Positions 10,643 to 23,700 are shown, numbered from the stretch's first letter. The stretch: 64,000 nt of DNA from Lineus longissimus (GCF_910592395.1 NC_088315.1:18337808-18401807), one strand, 5' to 3'. Numbers and translations: made by a program. The notes: a model not told the origin generated them from the sequence alone.

Positions 10643-10866
10643 TCATAATATGATCTCTACCGCCCGACCCGATGACGTCATTACTGGAATTCCGGCTGGC
10701 AACTTCTAGCTCATCGATTACTTCAGAACTGAAGTTGCCGCCATTGTGATGTAAATACTTTGGGTACTTCCGGAATTCCGGTAATGACGTCATCGGGTCG
10801 GACGGTGGAGACCATAATTACCTTCCTCTAGCCTTTAGGATTTAGTGATCACCAATCGTCTCATTT
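10589..10866. repeat. Imperfect inverted duplication over the end of the small gene's last exon
   Basis: The left arm (10589-10693) contains the last coding codons, the TAA and the start of the 3' UTR. The right arm (10771-10866) is its reverse complement with scattered mismatches, for example CTAAAGGCTAGAGG and CGACCCGATGACGTCATTAC. The loop is about 77 bp. A transcript running through both arms would fold into a long hairpin. Confidence 0.85.
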
Positions 10867-11016
10867 CACCTCTGTGCTGCCAACTGTGCGACGATCGAGG
10901 ATCAATCGGAGATCAGCATCCCAGAGCTTTGATAAACCCTGCCAGTTGTTCCCAGGCTTGTGTTATGAATGACCATGGTTTAGTGATAGGCCTACCCCCT
11001 CTTGTATTCAGTGGTA

Positions 11017-11307
11017 TTAAATGGACAACTGTGGCATGAGATATGGTGGTTTTCCTACAAAAATGGCTTCCAGTAGAACCTTGACTTCTCGTCCAAGCAG
11101 GAAAATTGAAATTCATTATTGAACTGCAATAAACAGTGCACAAAAACTGGGTGTAACCTTAGGCCTGCCTGAATTTCACAGGTCATGTCCAAAACTGCCT
11201 CGCACACTGGCGAAAATCGTAATTTGAGATAAGTGGCGGCGCATGGTGACAAGCAGAGGTATTATCCTCCTGGCCAGGGAAATCCCACGCCCAGGTTGTC
11301 CCTTTAA
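11017..11307. mobile_element. TTAA-flanked MITE
   Basis: TTAAATGGACAACTGTGGCA at the left and GGTTGTCCCTTTAA at the right. It is a diverged sister of 7182-7490, sharing GTGTAACCTTAG and TATCCTCCTGGCCAGG. Confidence 0.75.
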
Positions 11308-11309
11308 AG

Positions 11310-11560
11310 CTGACATGCATGCATAAAATCCCTAATGGCCAAATTAGAAAAGACGGAAAGGATGAAGTGGCGAGGGTTCCGAGTTCGAACCCGCTCGAGG
11401 AATATTTTTTAATTTTTTTCTTTCTCTGTGACCTGTCTCGTCAATGAACTTGTGTTTGTGCAGTCAAGTGAGACCTGTCGCTGGGTGTCTATCATGTTTC
11501 AAGTGCAGGTTGTCTTTTGGTGGTCGGGCGTTTGTGTTTTCTATCTTTGTCGTTTGGGTT
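11310..11560 (+). repeat. Dispersed repeat with a tRNA-like B box
   Basis: GAGTTCGAACCCGC at 11382-11395 resembles a pol III B box and is followed by T-rich sequence, but no full cloverleaf can be drawn. Downstream blocks (TCAAGTGAGACCT, TATCATGTTTCAAGTGCA) recur as reverse complements at about 18490-18570, so the region belongs to a dispersed, probably SINE-like, family. Confidence 0.4.
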
Positions 11561-12319
11561 TTTATGCATGCATGTCAGCTTTAAGTGTGTTTTCGCGTGG
11601 TCACGAAGATGACAGATGTGAATAATGACACCAATGCTTTGGCCCTGCGGTCACGTGGTGGCTTTCAAAGATATCCTTGTGCCGTTGGTAGGAATCTGCG
11701 GAAAGCCGCAGCAAACCAGCAGCAAACAAAAGACTTAGGCTGGGAGCAGTAATAATCTCGTCACAATTGAGTTTTACCTATAGCTCCTATACAAGTATAA
11801 AGATGGTGTGCGAAGATAAATTTCGGCCATTTTTGTTACCATTTTGATATCTAACTGTATGCGCCTGCTTAATCGCCCCGCCCGCGAATTTTTTTACACA
11901 GGTTCTCAGCCAATCAGAATCCGATAAATCTGTGTCGTCATTGGGGCGTCATCATGAAACTAAGAAGTAAGCTTGTATTTTTTGTGCTTGTTAATCAAAT
12001 TTGAAGCATACAGTATCAAAACATACTGGAGGAAGACCATACACACGAGGCAGTATCGAAAGAGAAGTTTCATTGCAGAGAAACATATTCCTACTGGAGG
12101 AAGACCATTCACATGAGACAAGTCTCATTGTATATTCATGCTCAATATGATATCTGAAGGACTATCCCTTGGATCTTGGAGATGGGCTATTGTTATTGTC
12201 CTTTCTGTAGGTATGTTGCAGGCAGCAGAAATAACTGAAATATCTAAAATCTAAATAACAAGGGAAAAGAAACGCGTTATAAAAATAAAACATAAAGAGT
12301 AAAAAAGAAAAAAGAAAAA
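11561..12319. other. Intergenic, no gene seen
   Basis: The sequence is non-coding. A short duplicated block (TACTGGAGGAAGACCAT) occurs at about 12025 and 12092. Nothing else could be supported. Confidence 0.4.
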
Positions 12320-12418
12320 TGTTGTCCACAACCGGATTCGAACTCGCGATCTTTGGATCGAACATCGTATTCTGCCATTTCTGACGAGCGCTCTACCGAC
12401 TGCTAAGACTTCCGACGT
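12320..12418 (-). repeat. tRNA-like sequence (SINE head or decayed tRNA)
   Basis: Read on the - strand it contains an A-box-like TAGCAGTCGGTAGAGCG and a B-box-like GAGTTCGAATCCGG about 50 nt apart, followed by a TTTTT tract that could stop pol III. The acceptor and T stems do not pair well, so a functional tRNA gene is unlikely. A tRNA-derived SINE head is the better reading. Confidence 0.5.
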
Positions 12419-12419
12419 C

Positions 12420-13660
12420 ATGTATTTGTCGAAATCTGATTGGCTGAAAGTCCCTGTACAAATGTACACTATAGTGCCCAAAAGGTTCAGGAAAAAACAT
12501 TCGCTACCCGCCCTTTTCAGATAGACAGTTAGCCCATCTATCACTTCGATCTATCTACCGTAGCTGTCATTGCCAATACTTTTTCTTTCAGAAGCCCCGA
12601 CGTCCTTTGAACTTTCAAGAAATGGTTGGGTTTGGTCAAGGGACTGGTATTGGATCTGATATATTATCATTGTTGTCACACCTTTTCGCAAAATATGATG
12701 TCTTGAAAATGCTTGGTATTGCTCCTTGTGAGGTGTTACCCAACGTTAATGACGCCTGTCTGTATAAGTGGTACATACTTGACACCTATGGCGAAGGATG
12801 AGCCAGTTATTTTCGAGTTTGTACTTTGGGTGCATCTCGTTCCTCGGGTTGCATTGCGCCCGCGACCCCATAGGAGTTCCTGGTCTTGTCTCTTCGCCCC
12901 CAACCCCGATAAACTCTATGTACCGTGAACGAATGCTCATCAGGTCGACAGTTATTTGACGACGTAAATCCATCCATATTAACTGGCGCTGCGGCTGCGC
13001 TCAATAGACTCCGTTGGGGAGTCTGAGCCTGATAGGGTGTACCAGTCCAGCCGGTTATGTACGGTTGGTATGCTCTATGATATGGATCTCCAGCCACCTG
13101 TCAGCTAGGGGCAGACCCCAGTGTCTCAACCCTGGGTCTCAGAGGCGGTAACTTCTAGTCAGGCAGCGCGCTATGTCTGGTTAGGCGACATGGGTTACCA
13201 GGGCATCCACAGCCAAAATGGTTTGCACATGGAGGTCATCGCGACCGACTTGTGAGGGGGAAGAAGTGATGTCCATGGCGGTTTCAAATTGATCTGACGA
13301 CCCCCGCGTCTTCTGGACAGGGAGGGGTTCATGTGGCCAAATCCTGTCAGCTAAATCCTATCGTTAGCATCGTTCGCGGTACATGGAAACCAAGGGCATG
13401 GAACCCTTTTTTGTCTTGGTTTAATTTCTCTGAGGATTTCAATGATGATATATATATTTAGATCCACAGGTATAGTCGGTACATGTGGCGACTCGCCGCA
13501 TGAACATTTTAAAGGTTTTTTTCGAGCATTGTTAAAAGTTATGAGAATAAATTTCTTCTTTGGACGTGTTTTTTTTTACCAGAATGACAATCAAAAAGTT
13601 TGTCACTGGAGAATTTCCCAACCCCCACCCCAGCCCTAGAATAATATACAGACTAAATAG
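12420..13660. other. Intergenic, possible isolated exon signals only
   Basis: A good acceptor-like tract (ACTTTTTCTTTCAG, ending about 12589) opens a frame that runs to a stop at 12801. On the other strand a Pro/Gln/Tyr-rich frame spans 12807-13097. Neither could be joined to other exons or recognised, so neither is called a gene. Confidence 0.4.
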
Positions 13661-13667
13661 TATACTT

Positions 13668-13950
13668 TGGACTGTACTGGTAATATAGGTCAGTCACGAA
13701 AAATAAAATATATATTGGACTGTACTGGTAATATAGGTCAGTCACGAAGAATAGAATATGTATTGGACTGTACTGGTAATATAGGTCAGTCACGAAAAAT
13801 GAAATATATATTGGACTGCACTGGTAATATAGGTCGGTCACGAAAAATAGAATGATATTGGACGGTACTGGTAATAGAGGTCAGTCAAAAAAAAGAAATA
13901 TATATTGGACTGTACTGGTAATATAGGTCAGTCACGAAAATATCTGAAAG
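13668..13950. repeat. 48-bp minisatellite, six copies
   Basis: GGACTGTACTGGTAATATAG begins at 13669, 13717, 13765, 13813 (variant), 13859 (variant) and 13907, so the period is 48 bp with one 46-bp unit. Because 48 is a multiple of 3 the array is open in several frames; the DCTGNIGQSRK-type ORFs are artefacts. Confidence 0.92.
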
Positions 13951-15644
13951 TCTGTGCCCCATTGTTGACGAATATAATATCGTGAGGACTTTATCAATAG
14001 TCACGGTCCCTGGCCCCTCCCACATAAAAATCATTAGCAAGGTCACTGCAGGCAATAGCTTCAGCATTGTTATTGTATAAACATGTCTTAAACATTATAA
14101 ACGGCCCTATTTTGCGGGGTTACATTGGGTTCTTGCTGGGGGTAATGGTGTCCATGTCCAATTCTGCGTTTTGTGGACTTGTAAATCGGTCCAGCAGTGA
14201 CATTGCGTTTTGTGGACATGTAAGTCTGTCCCGCAGTACCAAGTTTCACCCCAGCAATTACCAATAAGACCTGCACGTGACCTTAAAGTAAATAGCTATG
14301 CAAGTGTGGTCGAGACAAAACGCGATGTATGCATTGGAAGAAGGAAATGTGCGCAGAGTAGCTGGAACTGTCTGTCCAGCTCTCGTTTATGAAACAATGG
14401 GCGATTCGAAAGACGTCTCCTGAACAGATCGCCCATTGTTCACTGAAGCAGCATTCAAATTGTCTCCAATTTTTTCAGGTGGATTGCTCCATCTCGTGGT
14501 TTCCCTGTCCCGTCCCAAGAATCGAGCCAACGCGACCGAAGCCACTTCTGAGAGATAAATATTCAGGATGCCAGATTTGTGGAACACAATTGAGGTAAAT
14601 GAGATAAAATTCGATAAGCTGGCTACAGTTGATGAAATGAGGCTTTAGATCCGTCATCATGTAACTGATATTGGGACAAACCCGAGGCATGTTGACCACC
14701 ATTGCCTGACAATTCAATTTAATTGATTAATCTTATTAGTGCCAATGAGGCTGTCACAGACATAAACATGTGTATAGACATACTACTGATATGCTATAAT
14801 AGAAGTTTTTTTTAAAAAACGTCATGAAAAATGATCAAATACTTCCAATTTCTTAAATTGTATATTTCAATGTTTCTTGGTATCCAAATCTTCCCTTTCT
14901 ATTCCAGGCCAGTAGTCAAGAGCCATGATCAGGATTCCCAACGGAATTGACCCTTTTCTTGTTTTTTCTTGCTCACATGCTGTTGGCTCAGAATGGGTTG
15001 ACACTCACCTGTTTTCGTCCCCTGAAAATTAAACATCGAACATTGTTACTCTTTGTTAAAGGTGAACCTTGCAAAATATGTGCTAATTCCTGAAATCAAT
15101 AGCACTTCATGTATGTACTCGCTGATCCAGAATATTGCTATTTCTTGTTCCGTTTTCAATGTGGCAGTCGATTTACCGTATATGAGCTATTTCACAGCAC
15201 AAGAAGTGCAACATTACAACAATGGAGCTATTTCTTGATCACAGCAAAAATGTGTTTCTACATTGTTTTACTCAAATGATGCATGGATGAGCCTTATTGA
15301 CATATTTGTTTTCAAGAGGAATTGGTTGTAGGTTTTCTTTCTTTTTTCTTAAGGCAGGCCTTATTTAACAGAAGGCCTATATTTTAGGTAGGATATTATT
15401 TATACTATAGGCCCATATCAGTTTTGAGATCAATTTCCTCTTCAAGACAAACGTCAATCGAGTCTGCACCATTTTGATTGGGCGGTTTTGGGCTTATACA
15501 GTACAAGAGAATGCTCCATTGATGTTAACAGAATATGTCATTGTTTTGGTCAGCAATCAGTTCTTGCCACCTTGAAAGCGGTCACGGTTACTTACGACTT
15601 GTACATTGTTCAATTGTTATTATGCTATTGTCATTTGCCTTTGC
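13951..15644. other. Intergenic, no gene seen
   Basis: A short duplicated motif, GCGTTTTGTGGAC, occurs at 14165 and 14206. A 13-bp stem (AACAATGGGCGAT / ATCGCCCATTGTT) lies around 14394-14442. No gene or classified element could be supported. Confidence 0.45.
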
Positions 15645-15664
15645 CCCCCCCCCCCCCCCCCCCC
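15645..15664. repeat. Poly-C tract
   Basis: About 20 consecutive C. Similar homopolymer G or C runs occur at about 10127-10139, 26072-26086, 27842-27859 and 33997-34012. They can form G-quadruplex or i-motif structures and are prone to length error. Confidence 0.9.
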
Positions 15665-15822
15665 ATCCTTATCGACACTCACAGTGCACCACCCTCCATC
15701 CCATGCCCCGCATGCGCACTGACCCAACATCTGATCCCTTGACACGCTTGCTCAAGCGGCTCAAGCGGCGTCAGCAGTATCAACGTTGTGTTATTGTATT
15801 CCAAGTTTTGCATTATTCATAT

Positions 15823-16400
15823 GTATGTACTTGCCAAATAAATTTTGTCATATCATAACCTTCGTCTCTTGTCCTTCGGTCAATAAGTGTGCGGATCACT
15901 CCCAACAAGTTCGATTAACACACTACACTATCTTCACGTGCAACACTTTACGGTCAGCCTTTTCCGCACTAATTCTAAGTTTTGTAGTATATATTATATA
16001 CTTGCCCAATAAAGGTTGCCATATCATCAGGCTTTGTCTCTTGTCCTTCGGTCTCTCAGCGTGGGGGACACTCTCGAAAAGTTAGATTTATGCACTTATC
16101 AAACGACACCAATGCACCTTCCTCACCAAAATACCTCACGCCTGCGGACAGGGACGAAATAGCACAGAGTCTGTACCGTAACTTAATTTGCATCCCATTT
16201 CAATCCAGATGACATATCACCAGCCTTTGTCTCTTGTCCTTCGGTCTCTCAGCGTGGGAGACACTCTCGAAAAGTGAGATTTATGCACTTACCAAATGCA
16301 CCTTCTTCACTAAAAATACCTCACGCCTGCGATCAGGGACGAAACAGCCCGAGTCTGTACCGTAACTTAATTTGCATCCCGTTTCAACCCCGAATGAGAT
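15823..16400. repeat. Tandem repeat of about 170-190 bp, LTR-like
   Basis: TGTCTCTTGTCCTTCGGTC recurs at about 15863 (variant), 16035 and 16228. It is preceded in the first two copies by AATAAA-type sequence (CCAAATAAATTTTGTCATAT). The second and third copies share long blocks such as CACTCTCGAAAAGT and GAGTCTGTACCGTAACTTAA. The AATAAA placement resembles the R region of an LTR, but no internal retroelement domain is nearby. Confidence 0.65.
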
Positions 16401-16719
16401 AGCCAACTTGTATGTAAGCAGTTGACGATCGAGAAAAAGAGAAAGTTTTTCCAAGCCTTGCGGAGACCAGCGTCTATGTATGACGACAGTTCTGAAGAGC
16501 TCTGTCTGGTTTCCAATATCTGTATAGTCATCATGGTATCAATGATTGAGCCGATTTACGAATATCGCGTAACTGAACTTAAGCAGGATTTCATGACATC
16601 ACAAACCATCTTTCACACATCTTCGCTCGTGAGGGCTTGCGAAATCTGCCTAGATAAAATATTTTTACTGACAAAGTCCCATTTCTCCACTACTCACGGA
16701 AAATAACTGGCGCTCAATG

Positions 16720-17430
16720 TGTGTGTCTGTGTGTCCCTGGAGTTCGAAGGATGTGACATTACAGAGCGTCCGATTTAGTCTCGTAAAGAGACGCGGATTA
16801 TTCCAGGACATTCAAACTTGTGTTGTATCCTATCCTTAAGATGTATGGTTATCCCAACAGAGGTGCTAAAAGCCCTGTCTCTTTAGTATTGGATGAGGCA
16901 TCCTGCAGACAGTCCGCTGTACGCTCTTGAGAGAGACACTGACACCCCATCTCTGCCAAGAGTAACCCGTGCTTAGAGTAACTGGTAAACTGCAATCGTC
17001 ATTTGAATACAAAGCATTTGCTGGTGTTTATTCATATCATCTCCTCAAACACTACTCGAGAACTTCTTGGGTGGTACCTGATACGAGACAACTAACTGAG
17101 CCATAACTAATTTGAAGTGCTATTTGATAAGGGCACATGAGCTGTGTCCCTTTAGTTCGAATGATGTGACGCCTCACAGTGTCCAATGCAGCTCCTTGAG
17201 AGAAAAAGACACTTATACATTCACAGGACTTTCAAACTGCTGGGAGCGTCCCTACAAAAGTATGGGCAGTGAAGCGGACAAAACTGTTCCTCCAGTGTTA
17301 GTCTTGGAGGTAACGGATTTGGCATTACCTGGTATGGGCAACTCGTCTTGCGAGGGTGCAGATCGTGTGTCCCTTCTACTTCGAAGGATGAGACATACGA
17401 CAGAGTGTCCAAAATGCCCTGAACTAGCAG
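16720..17430. repeat. Diverged tandem repeats
   Basis: Blocks resembling GTGTCCCTTTAGTTCGAAGGATGTGAC recur at about 16730, 17144 and 17366, with a weaker one at 16875. The open frame at 17112-17450 is built from these repeats and is not called a gene. Confidence 0.4.
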
Positions 17431-17439
17431 CCATGAGGG

Positions 17440-19140
17440 AGGAGTTCTAGCCATCTGAAGCACTTAGATCCAGGACCAGTTTTATGATGACTAGAACACT
17501 TACAAAAGACTACAATATGTTGACTCAGTGACCCTCTCCTATTTGCCGCATCGAACTTGACTAATCCCATTGTTTAACCCGATAATCCCGCTAATTAGCA
17601 TTCAGGGGCCTATGCCCAGACATATCATTTCATTTCACCCAAACCGCGCCAGTGGTATTATGCTAGTTATAATTGATATCTAGACATGACATGTCAGAAC
17701 CAATAAAACACTGCCAATGTAGTTGTTGATGTCGTACAGATTCTGCATGCAAAAATCAGCTCAAAATTCCAACTACTTCATGGTTTTTCAAACATTTGGT
17801 AAATTTTTGCAAAATTCTGGCATCAAACTCAAAAAGAGGCCTTGGATCCAGGGCTTATATGACCATCCATGAGCATGAATGTATAGGACTGAAAAAGCCT
17901 GTAAGACCTGGGTACAAGGTATTTTTAAAGTGGTCTGCATCCGCAAACTGTGCGTGATATAACGCTGAAAATGCGGGATATTGATGATAGATACATAATC
18001 TGATAGATGTTAAAGCGAAATTTTTATATCAATGCTGGTTTGGCAGTTATTCTCAAAATATCACGAAAACGATATTTCCTCTCAATCATTTTCGCATGCA
18101 AATGGCATGCATGACATTACCCGAGGTGAGCACATGGTCCCTGGACCATTTCATCGGTAACCAAATCACTTGTCCTCATTCTATGCACGGCATCAGGGCC
18201 TTGATTACATATTAGGAGTCTTCATGGCCGGTCAGGACGGCTATCCTTGCTGATCATGCCTGGAAACATTTTGGGAGGACAGGCCGGCTTGGGGAAGACA
18301 TCACTATTCCTTTCACTGACTCCAAAAGTGTTCTTTCAAGGACAAAGTCACAACCGGAATTCAGGGACAATTTTACTTTTAACCTCTGCAATAGGAACAG
18401 GGTTATCTGTCAGTCTGAAGGGTATCCTCAAAGCTAACGTGCATGCATAAGAACCCTAGTGGCCAAGTTAGCAAACACAAACGACCAACCATCAAGCAAC
18501 CATGTGCACTTGAAACATGATAGACACCAAGGTCTCACTTGACTTCACAGAGACAGGTCCACAGGTCACAGAGGCACTCGTGAAATGAAAACTGAAAGAT
18601 ATACTTTCATCACTTCATCCTTTCAAGAGAACTGAACCGAATGTAGGCTAGGCACTATTGGCCAGATTTGGGACATACAGTGTGTAGACAGTCCCTCCTT
18701 GTTTTCATGACCAAGTCGGCTGTCCTTTGGGTTGTGGAGGCATGTTTCTTCATGGCCAATCTTGGACAGGTACTCCACCTTCTTGGGGACCGTGACGCAG
18801 GGGTGGAAGTGCCAATCATAACAAGAGCAAAAAATCTTGGGGAACTGTCTGACATGGCAGTGGAACCTTGATCCCATCCCTCAGCAGATACCATTGTCAG
18901 CAGGCCATCCTGTATTTTATGGACACCGAATTCAGTCTCAATTTGGCAATTTCCATTCAATTCAAGTGTCTCTATCATTCAAATATACAACAAAAGTGCA
19001 TTTTGTGGGCTGTAAAAATGCAACAGACTACTTCCCGCGTCTTCACCAATAGGCCCAGCTGAGCACAGCGGCCATTGTCGTAATCCTCTGCAGACTGGCC
19101 TCAGGGCTGGTATGCACACCCGACAAACTCACCAATACGA
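17440..19140. other. Intergenic, mostly dispersed repeats
   Basis: The interval 18425-18570 matches 11310-11560 in mixed orientation. The segment 17940-18130 shares short blocks with about 7840-7930. Open frames on both strands at 18623-18978 show no splice sites or family signature that I can name. No gene called. Confidence 0.4.
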
Positions 19141-19164
19141 ATAAATTTAAGATACTCAAAACAC

Positions 19165-19170
19165 TTTATT
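19165..19170 (-). terminator. Candidate poly(A) signal of the SR gene
   Basis: TTTATT on the + strand is AATAAA on the - strand. It lies downstream of the SR-protein stop codon with no other gene between, which would give a 3' UTR of about 1.6 kb. Nearer weak signals cannot be excluded. Confidence 0.4.
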
Positions 19171-19394
19171 GATACAAATGCCATGACCAGGACCACTAAT
19201 GATTACAACATATTTTACAAGGTCAACAGCTTTACCAAGACCCTCACATTTACAAATTATGGACTGTAGCAAACTTACACGAGTTAAAAAATACCGGTAA
19301 CGAATGGTTTCGCTCCAGGTCAAAACTTCGAGCTTACGTATACAGTCTTCCTTGAGACATCATCTAACACACAGTATTATACAGCACCTCATTT

Positions 19395-19583
19395 GTGACC
19401 CACCATGGCAAAATGGGTCGCATGTCACACAGAAGATGAGCCGAAAGTGACACCAGGACATTATAGAAGAAATTGATGTACTCAGATGTCACAAAAGGCA
19501 GACAACAGTGAAATGAACAACCAGTCCATCTCAACCTGTCAAGCTCGAAGTGACATGCGACTCATTTTGATGTAGTGGGTCAC
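19395..19583. mobile_element. GTGACCC-type MITE
   Basis: Inverted ends: left GTGACCCACCATGGCAAAAT, then GGGTCGCATGTC; right GACATGCGACTCATTTTG to GGGTCAC. Flanking ATTT on both sides (19391-19394, 19584-19587) may be a short target duplication. A truncated relative is at 4541-4679. It lies in the putative 3' UTR of the SR gene. Confidence 0.8.
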
Positions 19584-20787
19584 ATTTTAGTGGCAGCGGT
19601 CTCAATTTATTTGATCGAGAATAGTATGCTAGAGTTGCACGTGCTGCCACCACTTCCTGAACGAAACATTCTCCTGTTTTTGGGTATATATCGATCACTC
19701 TTCAATTTGCTACAGTCCCTAATACTGACAACATAATGCAGAATCACTAAATAATAGAAAAGTGCTGGAGGTTTTGGAGCAAAGTGAATTGGCTTGCACT
19801 CTTGGGTACTTTTCTAAACATGTAATTGCTGACCTCCAAATGATGTCCTTGAAGACCTTTATCGAGATTAAAATGAGTAATCTTGACAAATTCTAAAATC
19901 TCTATAATGAAGTTTAACGAACCTGCACAAATAACACTGAACTATCTTTCTTTCTGCAAGCTCATCAGAGCACTGTATCTTTTTGCTTATTACAGTTCAA
20001 TATTCATCCTCAACTTCAAAATTAAAATGCATTCGATTAAATGTCACCATTTCTGACATGATTTCAAACTATTAAGGGACCAGACATCGTGATACACCGA
20101 AGACCTACTTCTAAATGATACACGAGGATTACAAAAGAGAAATTTAGTGTCGAGTACAATATTTAACTCTTCAGTGCCATATGTATTTTGATAACGATGC
20201 AAGGCCTGTTTTGATGCAAGTCTGTTCAACGTTGCCAAACCTTTCCACAAGGAACGCCATGACGAAAACCAAGCGCTATCCCTAACAACAAGACACAGGC
20301 CCACCCAAGGCAAAATTACCACGTACACTGCATGACTGAAATGCCAACATCTGTTGTCCATGAAGCACAGCATGGACGAGTATTTTCGATTGCAACATCT
20401 TTGGGACGCCCTTTATACCATCTAACATGAACTCAAAATATCATTCGATTTGTTCTGCTAATGATTGCTTCATAGCATTTAACACTGGAATGTGCTCATA
20501 TGGTGAACACTACATTTTGGCCGCTATTAAAAAGTTCTTTGTTTGATGTACCCCTACTTACCCATTCAAAAGATAACATGAAGAAAAATTGTCCAACATT
20601 TTTTTCCCACAAATTTTAGCATTTTTTTCTTTTTTGGAGGAGTCTTACAGGAGATATGGAAATTTTATGTTACTTTGTTGATAACAGCTAAATATTTGCC
20701 ATCTATTTTCAACCTTCGGGGTTTTGAAGAAGCAAGTCACATCGAACAAAAAACCTTCAAAAGACTGCCTTAAGTCTCCGTTATTTT

Positions 20788-23700
20788 CTACTCGAGTTTG
20801 GCCGAATTGGATTTCCGACCTTCTCTTGAAGCATGTCGAGAGTGCGACCTCGACTTGCTACGGTGGCGCGAAAGTGACCTCGACTTGCTGCGACCTTTGG
20901 ATGGTGACCGACTGCGACCACGGTCACGACTTCTGGCACGATCGCGGCTTCTTGATCGTGACTTAGACCGACTTCTGAAAAATAAAAAAACACCCCAATG
21001 ACACACTGATATTGACGAGTTTCAGTCTCTCCTCGAGAAATAAATTCTAGTGGGTTAAACAGTGACCTTAAATAGATAATTTTCCTAGCCGAAATTGTAA
21101 AATTTCCGTCAATCCCCTCCCAAGAAAAAAAACAAGTTTGACAAAGCAAGGAGAAAAGAAGTTAGATTCACTTCCATAAAATGAACTGCCATTATCAATT
21201 ACATCTAGCTGTCGAAGACGTGTTTTGAATCTCACTCCCAGGGCTCGAATTTAACCAAACCACCACTGCCATGGCAGTCGGTGCACTCAAAATTGGCATT
21301 CGTGCCCTCTCAATTCTTCTTGCTCTCAAATGAGCCTAGTAATTATCAAATACGAGGGCGTCGCAGCAAATTTATCTCTCAAAGTCACTGGGTCTATCGT
21401 GACATGCAGATGTCATCACCGCAGCACCATATTGGATGGCAAACACATCGTCTTGGTTGATGGCCAAACAATAAAATGACGTCAGTGAAACGGCGATCAC
21501 AAATGTAAAACACAAATATAAAATACTCATACCTGCTGTGCCTGCTTTTTGCCGCTTTAGACGGGGATCTGGAACTAGACTTCTTGCTCTTCGACTTTGG
21601 GGATTTAGATCTTGAGCGTTTATCCCGAGACCTTGACCTCGAATGACGTTTCTCAGGGGTACGGGAGCGCGAGTGACTCCGACGCCTTGACCTGCGGTCC
21701 CTTGAGCGGGAACGGCGATTTCTGTCGTGCGATCTTGAGCGCGATCGGCGATTCCAGCCGCCCCTGTCGCGAGAACGACTCCTGCAAGAGAAAATTTATT
21801 CAAATACGTGAACAACCGTAGAAATCTATGTGCATTTTTGAGGATTTTGGATGAGTTCTGATGCTTCTTAGATTGGCAAGATGGAGCCACTACAGTTTCA
21901 CCTTAACTTATAGACAGAACTTCTACAAAAAAAGCACTTTGTCAACGCATACCATTTTGAGATGTCCAGCATGTTCAAAAGCGTAGGAGGCTTTACTGCA
22001 TAACGGCCATACTTACCGCGACTAAAAACAATTCTCTTTACATCACAAGCCGTTGTTTCACTCATCCAATTCTTACATCACAAGTTCTGACAAGTCTAAC
22101 AACCACTATCTAGCTATCGACCATGATTGCAGTCGGACCATTTCCATTCCATTCCAATAGGGGGCAGCACCATTCTGCCCCTCATACATCAAGACCATAT
22201 ACCAAATTAAACCATACCATTAACCACCATTTCTCAGCCTGGAGGAAGGAACAACAAGTAAACAAATGTGGTTTTTCTTATGAAAAACACTAAACATGAA
22301 ATCCTACAAAAAAATTCCTAAAAATATAGCTCTTAGGCCTTTCAAATGCACACGTAAGAGGGCGCTACATATCTCCGAATTTGCACCAAAACTTCACAGA
22401 AAACACTTTATTTTTATTTTTTCTCTCTCGTATTTAGCCCTGGGTAATTTGACCACCGGAGAGTTTTCTGCACCTCAAAATGCCCAATTCTGCTTTTACA
22501 CTTAAATGCTAAAATTTAGTACAAAAATGCTTGAATGAAACCCCAAAATATGCTTTTACTTGTGAATATGACCATATCAGAGACATACTTCCAAATTTTG
22601 GACACTGAAATTCCAAGAGATTGTCGCAGTGCACAGTTCTGGCAACAAAACATCCCCTGAACAAAATATCGTGACCCAGAAACTGGCCAAAAAATTACAA
22701 CAAGTGTTAAGGTGCCCATGCAAATGAAAGACAAAGCCTTATACTTGCTGACGATAAAAGGACTGGATTAAACTTGGCAATAAATCTCAACTGAAACACT
22801 GAACTGGACATGTAACTTCCTCTCCTGCATACATATTTACATTTCACTGAGATATATGAAAGTATTCAATCAGATGAACATGAAAGTATTCAATCAGATA
22901 TATGAAAGTATTCAATCAGATATATAAAGTATTCAATCAGATAAATATGACAGTATTCAATCAGATATATGAAGGTATTCATTCAGATATATGAAAATAA
23001 TCAATCAGATATATGAAAGTATTCAATCAGATATATGAAAGTATTCAATCAGATAAATATGAAAGTATTCAATCAGATATATGAAAGTATTCAATCAGAT
23101 AAATATGAAAGTATTCAATCAGATATATGAAAGTATTCAATCAGATAAATATGAAAGTATTCAATCAGATATATGAAGGTATTCAATCAGATATATGAAA
23201 GTATTCAATCAGATATATGAAAGTATTCAATCATATATATGCAAGTATTCAATCAGATAATATGAGAGTATTCAATCAGATATAATGAAACTATTCAATC
23301 AGATATATGAAAGTATTCAATCAGATATATGAAAGTATTCAATCAGATATATGAAAGTATTCAATCAGATATGTGAAAGTATTCAATCAGATATATGAAA
23401 GTATTCAATCAGATATATGAAAGTATTCAATTAGATATATGAAAGTATTCAATTAGATATATAGTATTCAATTCAGACCAGCATATTCTTACATTGCAAG
23501 GCAGTTTTTTTAAACTGTCTAACTCTTGTGCCATTATTTACATCCCCATCTTTTTTAATCACTTTAGTTAATAAATCATAACAGCCCCCTAACAATTTTT
23601 TAATTTTCTACACATAAATTAACGATCGATTAATTCTCACCTGGATCGCCTCCAACTAAACGACGGACGCCTTCTACCTCCGCCATCACAGTCGCGGGAA

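Noticed and set aside
12320-12418. Functional tRNA gene
   Set aside because: A and B boxes are present, but the acceptor and T stems do not pair.
12590-12801. Frame following a strong acceptor-like tract (MNFQEMVGFGQGTGIG)
   Set aside because: It reaches a stop without a convincing donor, shows no family resemblance, and no partner exon could be found.
12807-13097. Pro/Gln/Tyr-rich frame on the - strand, reminiscent of RNA-binding protein tails
   Set aside because: Composition alone is not enough, the first codon is GTG not ATG, and I could not join it to other exons.
17112-17450. 112-codon ORF
   Set aside because: It overlaps diverged tandem repeats and has no recognisable domain.
18623-18978. 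Overlapping - strand ORFs (PKKVEYLSKIGHEETCLHNP)
   Set aside because: One reads protein-like, but there are competing frames on both strands, no clear splice sites, and no family I can name.
20044-20373. 109-codon ORF on the - strand downstream of the SR stop
   Set aside because: It lies in the probable SR 3' UTR and has no domain or independent gene signal.
22850-23472. Regularly spaced repeats resembling a CRISPR array
   Set aside because: The repeats are directly adjacent without unique spacers, in an intron of an animal gene; this is a minisatellite.
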